Source: Enterocloster asparagiformis (GTDB lineage: Bacteria; Bacillota; Clostridia; Lachnospirales; Lachnospiraceae). Taken from it: DNA of 64,000 nt. The DNA lies in contig JAGZSY010000018.1 in NCBI GenBank assembly GCA_018380885.1, positions 1 through 64,000 on the forward strand. The letters are read 5' to 3'. Made by a program: the position numbers and the translations under genes. The notes under the pieces were generated by a model. The model was not told the origin of the DNA and did not search any database. It saw nothing but the letters and a program-made list of their open reading frames with translations. Position 1 is the first letter of the stretch. Each line of letters begins with the position of its first letter. Below are positions 1 to 8,577 of the stretch, piece by piece.

Positions 1-1
1 G

Positions 2-649
2 TACACATCAGGCAGACTGGAGACGGTGGACGTGCCGATTTCCGATGGGGTTCCTGCGGCAGATTGCTTGCGCCCCGGGGATATGCTGCTGTACGCCGGC
101 AATGACGCCAGCCGCCCCAAGAAAATTGGACATGTGGAAATGGTATACAGCGTGGAGGACGACAAGGTAGTTCTGTGCGGCCACGGCAGCGGCCGCCCAA
201 GCTACAAGGACATGGCGGCGTACTGCCGCAGCCGTTACAATACATTGGCCCCCGGGGGATGGCGCAAGGGTCTGGTGTGCGTTCGCCGGTATATTCAGGA
301 CGACGCCGCGCCGGTGATCCCAGACAAATTGTCCGGTTGGCGTGAAGAGGCTGACGGCTGGCGTTTCTATTTGGGAAATATTGGCGATTGTGTCCGCAAT
401 GCCTGGTACCAGGATACCGACGGTAAATGGTACTGGTTTGATGGCGCCGGCAGGATGGTGCATGACACCTGGTACTGGTATAAGGACCACTGGTATTACA
501 TGGGCAGTGATGGTGCTATGTGCACGGGCAGGTTGACGCTGGACGGCAAGTGGTATGTCCTGGACTCCGAGGGTCGGATGATCACAGAGCCGGTGACGCT
601 GACGCCGGATCAGGATGGCGCGCTGAGGTATCCAGGATTGGGAGAATAG
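2..649 (+). CDS. Phage-type endolysin, 3' part (NlpC/P60-like domain plus choline-binding-type repeats)
   Basis: The reading frame is already open at base 2, so the 5' end lies outside the window; the GTG at 26 is not a convincing start. The visible N-terminal part (LRPGDMLLYAG, then IGHVEMVYS with the likely catalytic His) resembles the second half of an NlpC/P60 peptidoglycan hydrolase, whose catalytic Cys would be upstream. From about residue 110 there are three to four Trp/Tyr-rich repeats (WYQDTDGKWYWFDGAGRM and similar), the choline-binding-type wall anchor of clostridial lysins. A terminator follows and small phage-like genes lie next to it, so a prophage lysin is likely; a host autolysin is the alternative. 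Confidence 0.7.
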   Translation, partial: YTSGRLETVDVPISDGVPAADCLRPGDMLLYAGNDASRPKKIGHVEMVYSVEDDKVVLCGHGSGRPSYKDMAAYCRSRYNTLAPGGWRKGLVCVRRYIQDDAAPVIPDKLSGWREEADGWRFYLGNIGDCVRNAWYQDTDGKWYWFDGAGRMVHDTWYWYKDHWYYMGSDGAMCTGRLTLDGKWYVLDSEGRMITEPVTLTPDQDGALRYPGLGE

Positions 650-697
650 AGCATAATAATAGCGGGCTACCGGTTGCACTGGTGGCCCACTATACAA

Positions 698-722
698 AAA
701 AACCGCCTAGACGGCGGTTTTT
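698..722 (+). terminator. Rho-independent terminator after endolysin
   Basis: AAACCGCC at 700-707 pairs with GGCGGTTT at 713-720 around a five-base loop. The stem is flanked by A and T runs, so it could stop transcription in either direction. Confidence 0.75.
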
Positions 723-804
723 ATGGAATATACCATAACTGTATATTTTCGACTCACACACCCAACTGACGGGGGTGGACTATCTTGTAATTATTATATC
801 ATTA

Positions 805-1008
805 TCATTCATTTTCTGCAATCCCTTTTTTTCGATTCCGGCATTCTGCGGCCATCTGCTGCGGAGTGATTAATTCTGTGGTATGGGATTGATAATTTTT
901 CGCCGCGGTGATATAGTCTATCAGTTCGTCGGTTGCGGTGGTATTCTGTTCACCATATTTCACAACCGTGCGGCCATCAGTTGTCTTAACAATTATTTTT
1001 ACTATCAT
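805..1008 (-). CDS. Small phage-like protein, unknown function
   Basis: A 67-residue protein with a beta-rich start (IVKIIVKTTDGRTVVKYGEQN) and a charged C-terminus (CRNRKKGIAENE). The start is well supported by GGAAGG nine bases upstream of ATG. It lies downstream of the 49-residue gene at 1108-1257 on the same strand, and both are probably read from the strong minus-strand promoter at 1321-1349. I do not recognise the family. Size, AT-rich codons and neighbours suggest a phage or mobile-element accessory gene. Confidence 0.55.
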   Translation of the reverse strand: MIVKIIVKTTDGRTVVKYGEQNTTATDELIDYITAAKNYQSHTTELITPQQMAAECRNRKKGIAENE

Positions 1009-1107
1009 TATGTTCCTTCCATTGACTTTGTGTGGTTCGATTGGTATACTATCGTTGAACGGGGGAGCGGTGGCAAGCCCGCCCTCCCTTGTTCGTTTCC
1101 TGTCCGC

Positions 1108-1257
1108 CTATTCGGCGGGCTTATTTTTTTGCTGCGGTTTGTACTGCTCCTCACCAGTTTCAATATACAGGATAAAATCATTTATATCCTTTTCATTCCA
1201 TCCGGCATTTCGAAGCCCTAAAATTAATCTTGCAGTTTCTGACATATTCACGTTCAT
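1108..1257 (-). CDS. 49-residue orphan protein
   Basis: A short gene encoding 49 residues, starting MNVNMSETARLILGLRNAGW and ending in a Lys/Gln-rich tail. GGAGGTACGC directly precedes the ATG, which makes the start convincing despite the small size. The sequence suggests a helical N-terminal segment followed by an acidic helix (NEKDINDFILYIETGEEQY). It sits between the repressor-controlled promoter at 1321-1349 and the gene at 805-1008, so it is probably the first gene of a two-gene leftward transcript. Function unknown. Confidence 0.55.
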   Translation of the reverse strand: MNVNMSETARLILGLRNAGWNEKDINDFILYIETGEEQYKPQQKNKPAE

Positions 1258-1317
1258 GCGTACCTCCTTCCCCCTCTTGCCCGGTGATTAGTCTTGGAAT
1301 CACTTCCTTAACTACTT

Positions 1318-1375
1318 ACTATTATAAACCATATTTGGTTTAATGTCAATGGATTTTTAAACTTTTTTTGGTTTA
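1318..1375 (-). repeat. Left arm of inverted promoter/operator cassette
   Basis: Read on the minus strand from 1375 to 1318, this arm matches the plus strand at 1633-1690 at most positions. It holds two operator-like palindromes: TAAACCA-TATT-TGGTTTA at 1325-1342 (perfect 7-base arms) and TAAACTT-TTTT-TGGTTTA at 1358-1375. Starts are 33 bases apart, about three helical turns. The inner site overlaps the last codons and stop of the XRE gene (residues KPKKV). Confidence 0.8.
1321..1349 (-). promoter_or_regulatory. Leftward sigma-A promoter with operator in the spacer
   Basis: On the minus strand TTGACA (1349-1344) and TATAAT (1326-1321) are separated by exactly 17 bases. The palindrome at 1325-1342 fills the spacer and touches the -10. 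This is a near-consensus promoter placed to be shut off by a bound dimer, reading toward the genes at 1108-1257 and 805-1008. Confidence 0.8.
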
Positions 1376-1578
1376 CTATTTTCTACATATTTTATGATAT
1401 TTCCGGGCTGCATGTCCAGTAGTTCGCAAAGCTGTTCTAATGTTTTTATTCCGACCATCTCACCTTTGCGGATTTTCTGCATAGCAGATTGAGATAGAAC
1501 GTTATCCCGCAATATCACTGTGGAATTATACCCAGCTTCTTTCAATGACTCAATTACATCAATTTTATACGTCAGCAT
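1357..1578 (-). CDS. Small XRE-family (HTH_26-like) repressor
   Basis: A 73-residue protein that is almost entirely one Cro/C1-type helix-turn-helix: VILRDNVLSQSAMQKIRKGE as scaffold and turn, then IKTLEQLCELLDMQPGNIIKYVE. It probably binds as a dimer to the TAAACCA-N4-TGGTTTA palindromes on both sides of its gene. GAGG lies just upstream of the ATG. Its own promoter is TTGACA-N17-TATCAT at 1627-1599, with an operator-like site (1633-1650) immediately upstream. The 3' end itself encodes an operator. Most likely it is the autoregulated switch of a phage or mobile element. Operator binding is inferred from layout. Confidence 0.75.
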   Translation of the reverse strand: MLTYKIDVIESLKEAGYNSTVILRDNVLSQSAMQKIRKGEMVGIKTLEQLCELLDMQPGNIIKYVENSKPKKV

Positions 1579-1598
1579 TTTATTACCTCCTCTATTCT

Positions 1599-1627
1599 AT
1601 GATAATTTAAGCTCGTGGAAATGTCAA
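1599..1627 (-). promoter_or_regulatory. Promoter of the XRE repressor gene
   Basis: Minus-strand TTGACA (1627-1622), 17-base spacer, TATCAT (1604-1599), about 20 bases from the start codon. The imperfect palindrome 1633-1650 abuts the -35, a place where a repressor could activate or repress its own gene. Confidence 0.65.
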
Positions 1628-1632
1628 GAAAT

Positions 1633-1690
1633 TAAACCAAAAAAAGTTTAAAATACTATTGACAATAAACCAAATTTGGTTTATACTTGT
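1633..1690 (+). repeat. Right arm of inverted promoter/operator cassette
   Basis: Contains TAAACCA-AAAA-AAGTTTA at 1633-1650, the exact reverse complement of the site at 1358-1375, and the fully palindromic TAAACCAAATTTGGTTTA at 1666-1683. The 33-base spacing equals that of the left arm. Together the arms form an inverted repeat of about 58 bases enclosing the XRE gene. Confidence 0.8.
1659..1687 (+). promoter_or_regulatory. Rightward sigma-A promoter with operator in the spacer
   Basis: TTGACA at 1659-1664, 17-base spacer, TATACT at 1682-1687. The perfect 18-base palindrome 1666-1683 fills the spacer. It drives the gene at 1719 and probably that at 2130, mirroring the leftward promoter at 1321-1349. 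Confidence 0.85.
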
Positions 1691-1718
1691 ATTATCAAAT
1701 TAACGGAGGAAACAAAAA

Positions 1719-2087
1719 ATGAAAAAATACGATCTTAGCAAAATCATGAAACGGGCATGGGAGTTAGTGAAAAAGGCCGGAATGACCATTTCCTCCGGAT
1801 TAAAAAAAGCATGGGAGGAAGCAAAAGATATGAAGGAACAGTTGATTGCAGCAATGGAAAACCTGGCTGATATGGCGGCGTGTGAGGGATGGAATTATAA
1901 AGTCTATTCCAGAGACTGGCAAAAATACGGAAAGAACAGAACGTATTTTTCAATCTACGAAACACGGAATTGCAGCAAACACAACCGCGAATATGAATGT
2001 GGCTACTATGACAACATCAACGGCGTGTACGTTCCTGGAAAGATCGATTTAACCGCACGCTTCAACCTGTCCGGCGAGAGATTCTAA
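1719..2087 (+). CDS. Phage/mobile-element protein, unknown
   Basis: A 122-residue protein preceded by GGAGG. The N-terminal 45 residues are two amphipathic helices of similar sequence (IMKRAWELVKKAG and GLKKAWEEAKDM), perhaps an internal duplication. The C-terminal half is aromatic and polar (YKVYSRDWQKYGKNRTYFSIYETR) and ends with a YVPGKIDLTARFNLSG stretch, probably a small beta domain. Its promoter carries the XRE operator, so it is likely silent while the repressor is bound. I do not recognise the family. Confidence 0.6.
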   Translation: MKKYDLSKIMKRAWELVKKAGMTISSGLKKAWEEAKDMKEQLIAAMENLADMAACEGWNYKVYSRDWQKYGKNRTYFSIYETRNCSKHNREYECGYYDNINGVYVPGKIDLTARFNLSGERF

Positions 2088-2129
2088 TACACACCAGCCG
2101 GTGCGGTTCTGCCGGAGAAAGGAATATAA

Positions 2130-2354
2130 ATGAAAACGAAAAACGAATTAAAGCGCATTGTGAGAGAAGCGCTAAGAAATGAATACGGATTTTCTCCGGC
2201 GTCAAAAGATATCGTGCTTATGGAAGGCGATGATGATGGAACCTATATCGCATTCCGAGTATCCGATAAGCATTATAAATTCAATTCGTATATGCCCTAT
2301 GCTGGAGGGTCTACGGTATATGTAGGGAATGGCACGATAACGCGCGTAGAATAA
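2130..2354 (+). CDS. Small phage/mobile-element protein, unknown
   Basis: A 74-residue protein with AGAAAGGA before the ATG. A basic N-terminal helix (KNELKRIVREALRNEYGF) precedes a predicted beta sheet (DIVLMEGDDDGTYIAFRVS, then HYKFNSYM, then STVYVGNGTITRVE). It is probably co-transcribed with the gene ending at 2087, 42 bases upstream. Its stop codon directly abuts the stop of the opposing gene at 2355. Function unknown. Confidence 0.55.
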   Translation: MKTKNELKRIVREALRNEYGFSPASKDIVLMEGDDDGTYIAFRVSDKHYKFNSYMPYAGGSTVYVGNGTITRVE

Positions 2355-2714
2355 TCATTCTGTTGTATATAGAATAAGATATCTAATTGTAAATACCTGG
2401 GCCGTTGCACCAGATATTCTCGGAACTACTCTAATACCGATAGTCTTATCTGCCACATTTGTATGTTTAAATACAATTTCTGAGTTCCAGTGGGACGCGG
2501 GGGAAAAACCAACCGGTATAATCGCTTTTACAGTACCTGATCCAACATTAACCAGATGGATGTCAATATCACTCTCTGGCTGAAGCGCAGTCGTAACATA
2601 CTGGTCAAAATATACCTGAGGTAAATCACTATTTGTGCGTGGAAAAACGGACGCCGTGTAAGCCAAAAAAAAAGGGTAAATAGCAACGTTGAAAATGTAG
2701 TACGTTAGTGACAA
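2355..2714 (-). pseudogene. Probable 5'-degraded phage structural gene fragment
   Basis: The 119-codon frame has only a TTG at its 5' end, no ribosome site, and a TAG two codons further upstream, so no credible start is visible. The body is beta-rich (VYFDQYVTTALQPESDIDIH, SGTVKAIIPVGFSPASHW, IGIRVVPRISGATAQVFTIR), in the manner of phage tail or receptor-binding proteins. I treat it as a remnant whose N-terminus was lost where the phage-like segment meets the polysaccharide cluster. A short genuine protein with a non-canonical start is the alternative. Confidence 0.4.
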
Positions 2715-2869
2715 ATTAGAGACTAAAAAACACCTGTAACCCTTGATTTTACGTTGTTTTTTCTTTCTAACCCCTTAACATTTCTTTAAATAAAAGGATT
2801 GGGGTATAAAAAATTGGCGAGATATGCTATACTTATGCCTAAAGTGGGGAAATATGCAGAAATGAGACA
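2715..2869. other. AT-rich junction between phage-like segment and polysaccharide cluster
   Basis: About 155 gene-free bases, with an imperfect inverted pair (ACCCCTT near 2770 and AAGGATTGGGGT near 2794). A -10-like TATACT at 2828-2833 has no good -35. Base composition changes sharply here, so an attachment site or old recombination point is plausible, but no direct repeat is visible within the window. Confidence 0.35.
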
Positions 2870-2881
2870 ATGGAGAACAGT

Positions 2882-4348
2882 ATGTCAGATTTGAAACAGC
2901 AGGCGGAATACGCGATTTCCGTCAAGGATGTGACAAAAGTCTATAAATTATATGAAAAGCCCATCGACCGCCTGAAAGAGTCGGTCAGCCCGACCCATAA
3001 GAACTACCACCGCGATTTCTACGCGTTAAACGGGCTGTCCTTCAATGTGAAAAAGGGCGAGACGGTGGGCATTATCGGGACCAACGGCTCCGGAAAGTCC
3101 ACGATCCTAAAGATCATCACCGGCGTGCTGACGCCCACCACGGGCCAGGTGCAGGTGGACGGTAAGATTTCCGCCCTGCTGGAGCTGGGCGCCGGTTTTA
3201 ATATGGATTACACGGGAATTGAAAATATATACATGAACGGCACCATGATGGGCTACACGAAAAAGGAGATGGAGGCAAAGCTGGAGGACATTCTGGACTT
3301 TGCGGAGATCGGTGATTTCGTGTACCAGCCGGTCAAGACCTACTCCAGCGGTATGTTTGTACGGCTGGCTTTTGCGTTGGCCATCAACGTGGAGCCGGAG
3401 ATACTGATCGTGGACGAGGCCCTGTCCGTGGGGGATGTGTTTTTCCAGTCCAAGTGCTACCGCAGGATGGAGGAGATCCGCCAAAGCGGCACCACCATTC
3501 TCATGGTCACCCATGATATGGGCAGCATCATCAAATACTGCGATAAGGTGGTGCTGCTCCACAAGGGCGAGTTCATCTCCCAGGGTACGCCGGGCCACAT
3601 GGTGGACTTATATAAAAAAATTCTGGCCGGACAGATGGATTCCCTGCGCGCCCAGCTGGAGCAGGAGCGCAGGGAGGAGGAGCTGCGGGCTCAGGAGGGC
3701 AAGGCCTCGGAGGGAGATTCCGCCCGGCCCCAGGCGGCGAAGGGGGCTGACGGTGACGGCGCTGTGGGAATGTCGGATTTTTCCGGCGGCATGGATTTGT
3801 CCGGAGGCGGGAAGCCTAAGCTTATGAAGGATCAGCTCACCATCAACTATGACCGCACCGAGTACGGGGACGGCAGGGCTGAGATTTATGATTTGGGACT
3901 GCTGGACGAGCGCGGGAACATCACCAACCTGCTGTTAAAGGGGGAAATGTTCACTATCCGGGAGCGCATCCGCTTCAACGCGGAGATTCAGTCCCCCATT
4001 TTCACCTTCACTATCAAGGACAAGATGGGCACGGAGCTGACGGGGACCAACACCATGTTCGAGGGCGCGGATATCCAGCCGGTGAAGCCGGGGGACGCCT
4101 ATACCGTGGAGTTTACCCAGAAAATGAACCTTCAGGGCGGCGAGTATCTGCTGAGTATGAGCTGCACTGGATTTGAGCACGGGGAGCATGTGGTGTACCA
4201 CCGGCTTTACAATATCACCAACGTGACGGTTATATCCAACAAAAATACGGTGGGCGTCTACGATATGGAGTCCCAGGTGACGGCTGTCAAGGAAACCTGC
4301 CGGCCCGGGGCCGCGCAGCAGAATGGCGAACCGCTTTCGCGAGAATAA
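2882..4348 (+). CDS. wzt: Polysaccharide export ABC transporter ATPase with carbohydrate-binding C-terminus (Wzt-type)
   Basis: Energises export of an undecaprenyl-linked glycan through a Wzm-type channel. The first 240 residues form an ABC ATPase: Walker A GTNGSGKS, signature YSSGMFVRLAFALAI, Walker B ILIVDEALSVGD, switch His in MVTHD. A charged Ala/Glu/Gly linker (about residues 245-310) leads to a C-terminal beta-sandwich like the Wzt_C domain that reads the non-reducing end of finished chains. I prefer ATG 2882 because GGAG lies six bases upstream; ATG 2870 is in frame. The next gene starts 12 bases after the stop. The permease normally encoded just upstream is absent; phage-like DNA is there instead. 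Confidence 0.85.
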   Translation: MSDLKQQAEYAISVKDVTKVYKLYEKPIDRLKESVSPTHKNYHRDFYALNGLSFNVKKGETVGIIGTNGSGKSTILKIITGVLTPTTGQVQVDGKISALLELGAGFNMDYTGIENIYMNGTMMGYTKKEMEAKLEDILDFAEIGDFVYQPVKTYSSGMFVRLAFALAINVEPEILIVDEALSVGDVFFQSKCYRRMEEIRQSGTTILMVTHDMGSIIKYCDKVVLLHKGEFISQGTPGHMVDLYKKILAGQMDSLRAQLEQERREEELRAQEGKASEGDSARPQAAKGADGDGAVGMSDFSGGMDLSGGGKPKLMKDQLTINYDRTEYGDGRAEIYDLGLLDERGNITNLLLKGEMFTIRERIRFNAEIQSPIFTFTIKDKMGTELTGTNTMFEGADIQPVKPGDAYTVEFTQKMNLQGGEYLLSMSCTGFEHGEHVVYHRLYNITNVTVISNKNTVGVYDMESQVTAVKETCRPGAAQQNGEPLSRE

Positions 4349-4360
4349 AGAGGAATACCG

Positions 4361-7300
4361 ATGAAAGATGTCAGTTACGAAATATTAGACCTGTTTGAAA
4401 CATACGGAAGTGATCCGGAGGGAATCCGCCGCGCGCTGGAGGCGGAAAACCGCCCGGAATATCTCTACGCCCTCTCCGATATCCGTCAGAACCTGCTGGA
4501 ATGGTATCCGTTTGAAGGCAGCGAGCAGGTGCTGGAGATCGGCTCCGGCTACGGCGCTCTCACCGGCCTGCTGGCGGAGCGCGCCGCCCATGTGACGGTT
4601 TTGGACGAGAGCGACGAAAATCTCGAGGTGAACCGGCGGAGAAACGGCGGGTACGGCAACATCACCTACGGGCTTGGGGACGATTCGCAGAAGTTTGACC
4701 TGGTGGTGATCTGCGGCGTAAATAAGGGCCTCACTGTCCAGGCTGCGGTGGAGCGCGGCTGCGGCTTCCTGGCGGAGGAGGGAACCCTGGTTCTGGCCTG
4801 CGAGAACAGCCTGGGGCTGCGATATCTGGCAGGGGGCGCCCACGGGGCGGATCAGGCGGATTTCACCCGCTCCCAGGTGCTAAAGGCGTTCCAGGGCCGG
4901 GATTTTGGGCAGGTGGAGTTCTATTACCCCACGCCTGATTACCGCTTGCCGGTGTCCATCTATTCAGACTATTACCTCCCCGGCAGGGGGGAGCTGGCGG
5001 ACGGCCCGGCTTACGACGAGCCCCGCTACAGCTGTATGAACCAGGAGGCTGTGTTTGACCTGCTGGGACAGGAGGGGGATTACGGACGTTTTTCCAATTC
5101 TTTCCTGGTGATGGCGGTGAAAAAGGCGCGGGAGAGCAGGACCGTGTTTGTCAAGTACAACCGCACCCGGCGGGAGGCGTTTGCCATCCGCACCGGCATC
5201 GTGGAGGAGAAGGGACAGCGCTATGTGGAGAAAACGGCCCTGAGCGGCGCTGGGAGCTGGCACATCCTTTCGTTTGAAAAGAAATATGCCCAGCTTAGGG
5301 AGCTGAACCCCAATATCCGCGTTTTGAAGCCGGAAATGGGCAAGGACGGCAGGTCCGTGCGTTTTGAGTTTCTCAGGGGCGTCACCCTGGCGGAGCAGCT
5401 GGGGCGTCAGATCGTGGACGGCAGGACGCCGGTGGAAGCCATCGGCAGGGCCATGGAGCTGGTGTTCGCGGTACCGGAGGAGCAGATCGGCCCCTTTAAG
5501 GTGACGCCGGAATTTACCGAGGTGTTTGGCGCGGTTCCCCAGCTGGAGGACCGGGCGTACAAGGTGAGCAATATCGACGGGCTGTTTGAGAACCTTATGG
5601 ATGTGGACGGCCGGATCTACTGCATGGATTACGAGTGGGTATTCGATTTCCCGATTCCGGCGGGATTTGTCCAATATCGGAATCTGGCTTATTTCTATTA
5701 TAAATATCAGCGGCAGCTGCGCTGCGGTTCCCTGGAGGAATTTCTCGGAGAGTTTGGCGTGAGCCGCGAGCTGGCGGCTGTTTACGGAGCTATGGAGCAG
5801 GCGTTCCAGGCCTATGTACACGGGGACGGAAACCAGGGCTACCTGGCCAATTACCAGCAGAAGGTGACCACCCTGGAGGAGCTGAAAGCGGTGGACGGTC
5901 AGCTGGCCCGGGCGAAGGACCGGATCAACCAGCTTCAGGCTGAGGTGGAGGAGAAAAACCAACAGATCCGCAAGGAGCAGGAGGTCCAGCGCCTGACCAA
6001 CAACCACGTGGCCAACCTGGAAGTGATGATCAAGGACCTGCGCCATGAGATCGACGAGCTGGGTAAGCTGGCCACCTATTTAAACAGCCATGAGGCGCTG
6101 GTGTTCAAGGCCAGGCGGAAGCTGGGGGCCCAGGTGAACAAGGCGTTTCCCAAGGGCACCAGAAAGCGCAAGGTTTTGAATTACTGCTTTAACACCGTCA
6201 AGCATCCCTGCCGTTACGGCAAGCTGTACCTGACCGGCGAGGGCCGCAGGCAGATCGACGGGGATTTCAAAATCGGCGAGGATTATCTGAAGTACGGCCG
6301 TTTGAAATTTAAAACCTACGGCGAGGAAACGGGGGAGATGCCTCTGGTGTCCATTGTGATCCCCTGCTACAACCAGGTGCACTACACGTACGCCTGCCTG
6401 CAGTCCATTCTGGAGAACACCCGGGACGTGCCGTATGAGGTGATTATTGCGGACGACGTCTCAACGGACGCCACGGCGGAGCTGGACAAGTTTGTGGAGG
6501 GGCTGGTGATCCGGCGCAACGCCACAAACCAGGGATTTCTGCGCAACTGCAACCAGGCGGCGCAGGCGGCCCGGGGAAAATATGTGATGTTCCTGAACAA
6601 CGACACCAAGGTGACGCCTGGATGGCTGTCCGCTCTGGTGGACCTGATTGAGTCCGACCCCTCCATCGGTATGGTGGGCTCCAAGCTGGTATATCCCGAC
6701 GGCCGGCTTCAGGAGGCGGGCGGTATTATCTGGAGCGACGGCTCCGGCTGGAACTACGGGCGTCTGGACGACCCGGACAAGGCGGAGTACAACTATGTCA
6801 AGGACGTGGATTACATTTCAGGGGCTGCGATTCTGCTGTCTGTGGAGCTCTGGAAGCAGATCGGCGGCTTTGACGAGCGCTTTGCGCCCGCGTACTGTGA
6901 GGACTCCGATCTGGCCTTTGAGGTGCGCCGGGCCGGATACCGGGTGGTATACCAGCCTCTGTCCAAGGTGATCCATTTCGAGGGCGTTTCCAACGGCACG
7001 GATGTGAACGGCACCGGCCTCAAGCGCTACCAGGTGGAAAACAGCAAAAAGCTGAAGGAGAAGTGGGCGCTGGAGTTTAAAAAGCAGTGCGTCAACGACG
7101 GCAATCCCAATCCCTTCCGCGCCAGGGAGCGCAGCCAGGGCAAGCCTGTGGTGCTGGTGGTGGACCACTATGTGCCCACCTTTGACCGGGATGCCGGCTC
7201 CAAGACCACATACCAGTATCTGAAAATGTTCCTGAAAAAGGGCTATGTGGTGAAATTTTTGGGAGATAATTTCCTGCACGAGGAGCCTTACTCCACCGCC

Positions 7301-8257
7301 CTACAGCAGATGGGGATCGAGGTGCTGTACGGGGACGAGTACGCGGCGGGAATCTGGGACTGGATCAAGAAGAACGGGGACGAGATTGATTTCGCCTATC
7401 TGAACCGCCCCCATATCGCCACCAAATATGTGGATTTTATCAGGGACTACACGAATATCAAGGTGATTTACTACGGACATGACCTGCACTTTCTGCGCCT
7501 GGGGCGGGAGTATGAGCTGACCGGGGACATCAATGTGAAGCGGGAGGCGGACTATTGGAAGTCCGTGGAGCTGACCATGATGTACAAGGCGGCGGTTTCC
7601 TACTATCCGTCCAATGTGGAGGTGGAGGCCATCCACGCCATCGACGCGGGCATCCGGGTCAAGGCCATCACCGCCTATGTGTACGACACCTTCCTGACGG
7701 ACATACAGGACGATTTTGCCAAGCGGGAGGGGCTGCTGTTTGTGGGCGGATTCGCCCATCCGCCCAATGCGGACGCGGTGCTCTGGTTCGCCCGGGAGGT
7801 GTTCCCCAAAATCCGGGAGCAGCTGCCGGAGGTACGGTTCTATGTGGTGGGCTCCAAGGTGACCGAGGAGATCAAGGCGCTGGAGCAGCCGGACAATGGG
7901 ATCGTGATCAAGGGCTTTGTCAGCGAGGAAGAGCTGGCTGGGCTTTACGCCTCCTGCAAAGTGGTGGTTGTGCCCCTGCGCTATGGCGCCGGGGTCAAGG
8001 GCAAGGTGGTGGAAGCCATCTACAACGGCGCCCCCATTGTAACCACAGCCACCGGAGCCGAGGGGATCCCCTTTGTAGATCAGGTGTTAAAAATCGCGGA
8101 CGGCGCTGATGACTTCGCCGCCGCCACAATCTCCCTATACCGCGACAACATCCGCTGCCGCCAGCTCTGCCACAAAACCCAAGAATACATCCGCCGCCAC
8201 TTCAGCCTAGACGGAGCCTGGGAAGTAGTAAAGGGAGACTTTTCGCGACAGCAATGA
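4361..8257 (+). CDS. Giant methyltransferase / kinase-like / coiled-coil / GT2 / GT4 fusion (WbdD-like N-terminal half)
   Basis: A 1298-residue cytoplasmic protein with five modules. Residues 1-260 are a class I SAM methyltransferase ([13 protein letters not shown] from residue 57). Residues 265-500 look like a protein-kinase/APH-type fold: candidate ATP lysine K291 (YVEKTAL), D406-x4-N411 and D423 in MDYEW. Residues 505-580 are coiled coil. Residue 660 onward is a GT2 ([18 protein letters not shown]), and from about 930 a GT4 ([10 protein letters not shown]-terminal [12 protein letters not shown]). Methyltransferase-kinase-coiled coil is the order of WbdD, which caps and sizes E. coli O8/O9a chains and works with a Wzt tail domain like the one encoded just upstream. 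Capping and polymerisation in one chain is my inference. Confidence 0.8.
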   Translation: MKDVSYEILDLFETYGSDPEGIRRALEAENRPEYLYALSDIRQNLLEWYPFEGSEQVLEIGSGYGALTGLLAERAAHVTVLDESDENLEVNRRRNGGYGNITYGLGDDSQKFDLVVICGVNKGLTVQAAVERGCGFLAEEGTLVLACENSLGLRYLAGGAHGADQADFTRSQVLKAFQGRDFGQVEFYYPTPDYRLPVSIYSDYYLPGRGELADGPAYDEPRYSCMNQEAVFDLLGQEGDYGRFSNSFLVMAVKKARESRTVFVKYNRTRREAFAIRTGIVEEKGQRYVEKTALSGAGSWHILSFEKKYAQLRELNPNIRVLKPEMGKDGRSVRFEFLRGVTLAEQLGRQIVDGRTPVEAIGRAMELVFAVPEEQIGPFKVTPEFTEVFGAVPQLEDRAYKVSNIDGLFENLMDVDGRIYCMDYEWVFDFPIPAGFVQYRNLAYFYYKYQRQLRCGSLEEFLGEFGVSRELAAVYGAMEQAFQAYVHGDGNQGYLANYQQKVTTLEELKAVDGQLARAKDRINQLQAEVEEKNQQIRKEQEVQRLTNNHVANLEVMIKDLRHEIDELGKLATYLNSHEALVFKARRKLGAQVNKAFPKGTRKRKVLNYCFNTVKHPCRYGKLYLTGEGRRQIDGDFKIGEDYLKYGRLKFKTYGEETGEMPLVSIVIPCYNQVHYTYACLQSILENTRDVPYEVIIADDVSTDATAELDKFVEGLVIRRNATNQGFLRNCNQAAQAARGKYVMFLNNDTKVTPGWLSALVDLIESDPSIGMVGSKLVYPDGRLQEAGGIIWSDGSGWNYGRLDDPDKAEYNYVKDVDYISGAAILLSVELWKQIGGFDERFAPAYCEDSDLAFEVRRAGYRVVYQPLSKVIHFEGVSNGTDVNGTGLKRYQVENSKKLKEKWALEFKKQCVNDGNPNPFRARERSQGKPVVLVVDHYVPTFDRDAGSKTTYQYLKMFLKKGYVVKFLGDNFLHEEPYSTALQQMGIEVLYGDEYAAGIWDWIKKNGDEIDFAYLNRPHIATKYVDFIRDYTNIKVIYYGHDLHFLRLGREYELTGDINVKREADYWKSVELTMMYKAAVSYYPSNVEVEAIHAIDAGIRVKAITAYVYDTFLTDIQDDFAKREGLLFVGGFAHPPNADAVLWFAREVFPKIREQLPEVRFYVVGSKVTEEIKALEQPDNGIVIKGFVSEEELAGLYASCKVVVVPLRYGAGVKGKVVEAIYNGAPIVTTATGAEGIPFVDQVLKIADGADDFAAATISLYRDNIRCRQLCHKTQEYIRRHFSLDGAWEVVKGDFSRQQ

Positions 8258-8291
8258 GCCGTGCAAAGGTACGCTTGTGGGCCGCCCCGGG

Positions 8292-8392
8292 TGAGCGCGC
8301 TCATCCGGGGCGGTCCGCAAGTGTAGCTTTATGGGGCGAAGCCCGCGACTGAGAAAACGCAAAGCGTTTTCGAAGTTGCCACGGCGGGGCAG
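8292..8392. repeat. 101-bp tandem repeat, copy 1
   Basis: First of two near-identical copies (two mismatches noticed) in the 320-base gap between the fusion gene and hddC. Each copy contains AAAACGC-AAA-GCGTTTT and GGGC-GAA-GCCC hairpins. Copy 1 is extended on its left by a 32-base near-perfect palindrome (8283-8314) centred on GAGCGCGCTC. Confidence 0.85.
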
Positions 8393-8404
8393 AGGGGAGC
8401 GATA

Positions 8405-8505
8405 TGAGCGCGCTCACCCGGGGCGGCCCGCAAGTGTAGCTTTATGGGGCGAAGCCCGCGACTGAGAAAACGCAAAGCGTTTTCGAAGTTGCCACGGCGG
8501 GGCAG
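8405..8505. repeat. 101-bp tandem repeat, copy 2
   Basis: Second copy, 113 bases downstream of the first, separated by 12 unrelated bases. No credible gene lies in this 320-base gap. The last 70 bases before hddC are unremarkable apart from the ribosome site AGGAGG upstream of 8578. Confidence 0.85.
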
Positions 8506-8577
8506 CGTGGAGGAAGCTGATCGCCATCCCCCCATGCCACCACCTCACCCACATTTCAACAACAGGAGGAATCAGCA

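Noticed and set aside
1075..1130. Plus-strand terminator-like hairpin (AAGCCCGCC and GGCGGGCTT, then T run)
   Set aside because: No gene upstream on the plus strand needs it, the loop is about 30 bases, and it overlaps the end of the 49-residue gene on the other strand; kept out of the feature list as unproven.
4964..6046. 360-codon open frame on the minus strand
   Set aside because: Antisense to the methyltransferase/kinase part of the giant fusion; no domain or start signal.
8292..8505. CRISPR or tRNA-like array
   Set aside because: Only two 101-bp copies, spacer of 12 bases, and no cloverleaf.
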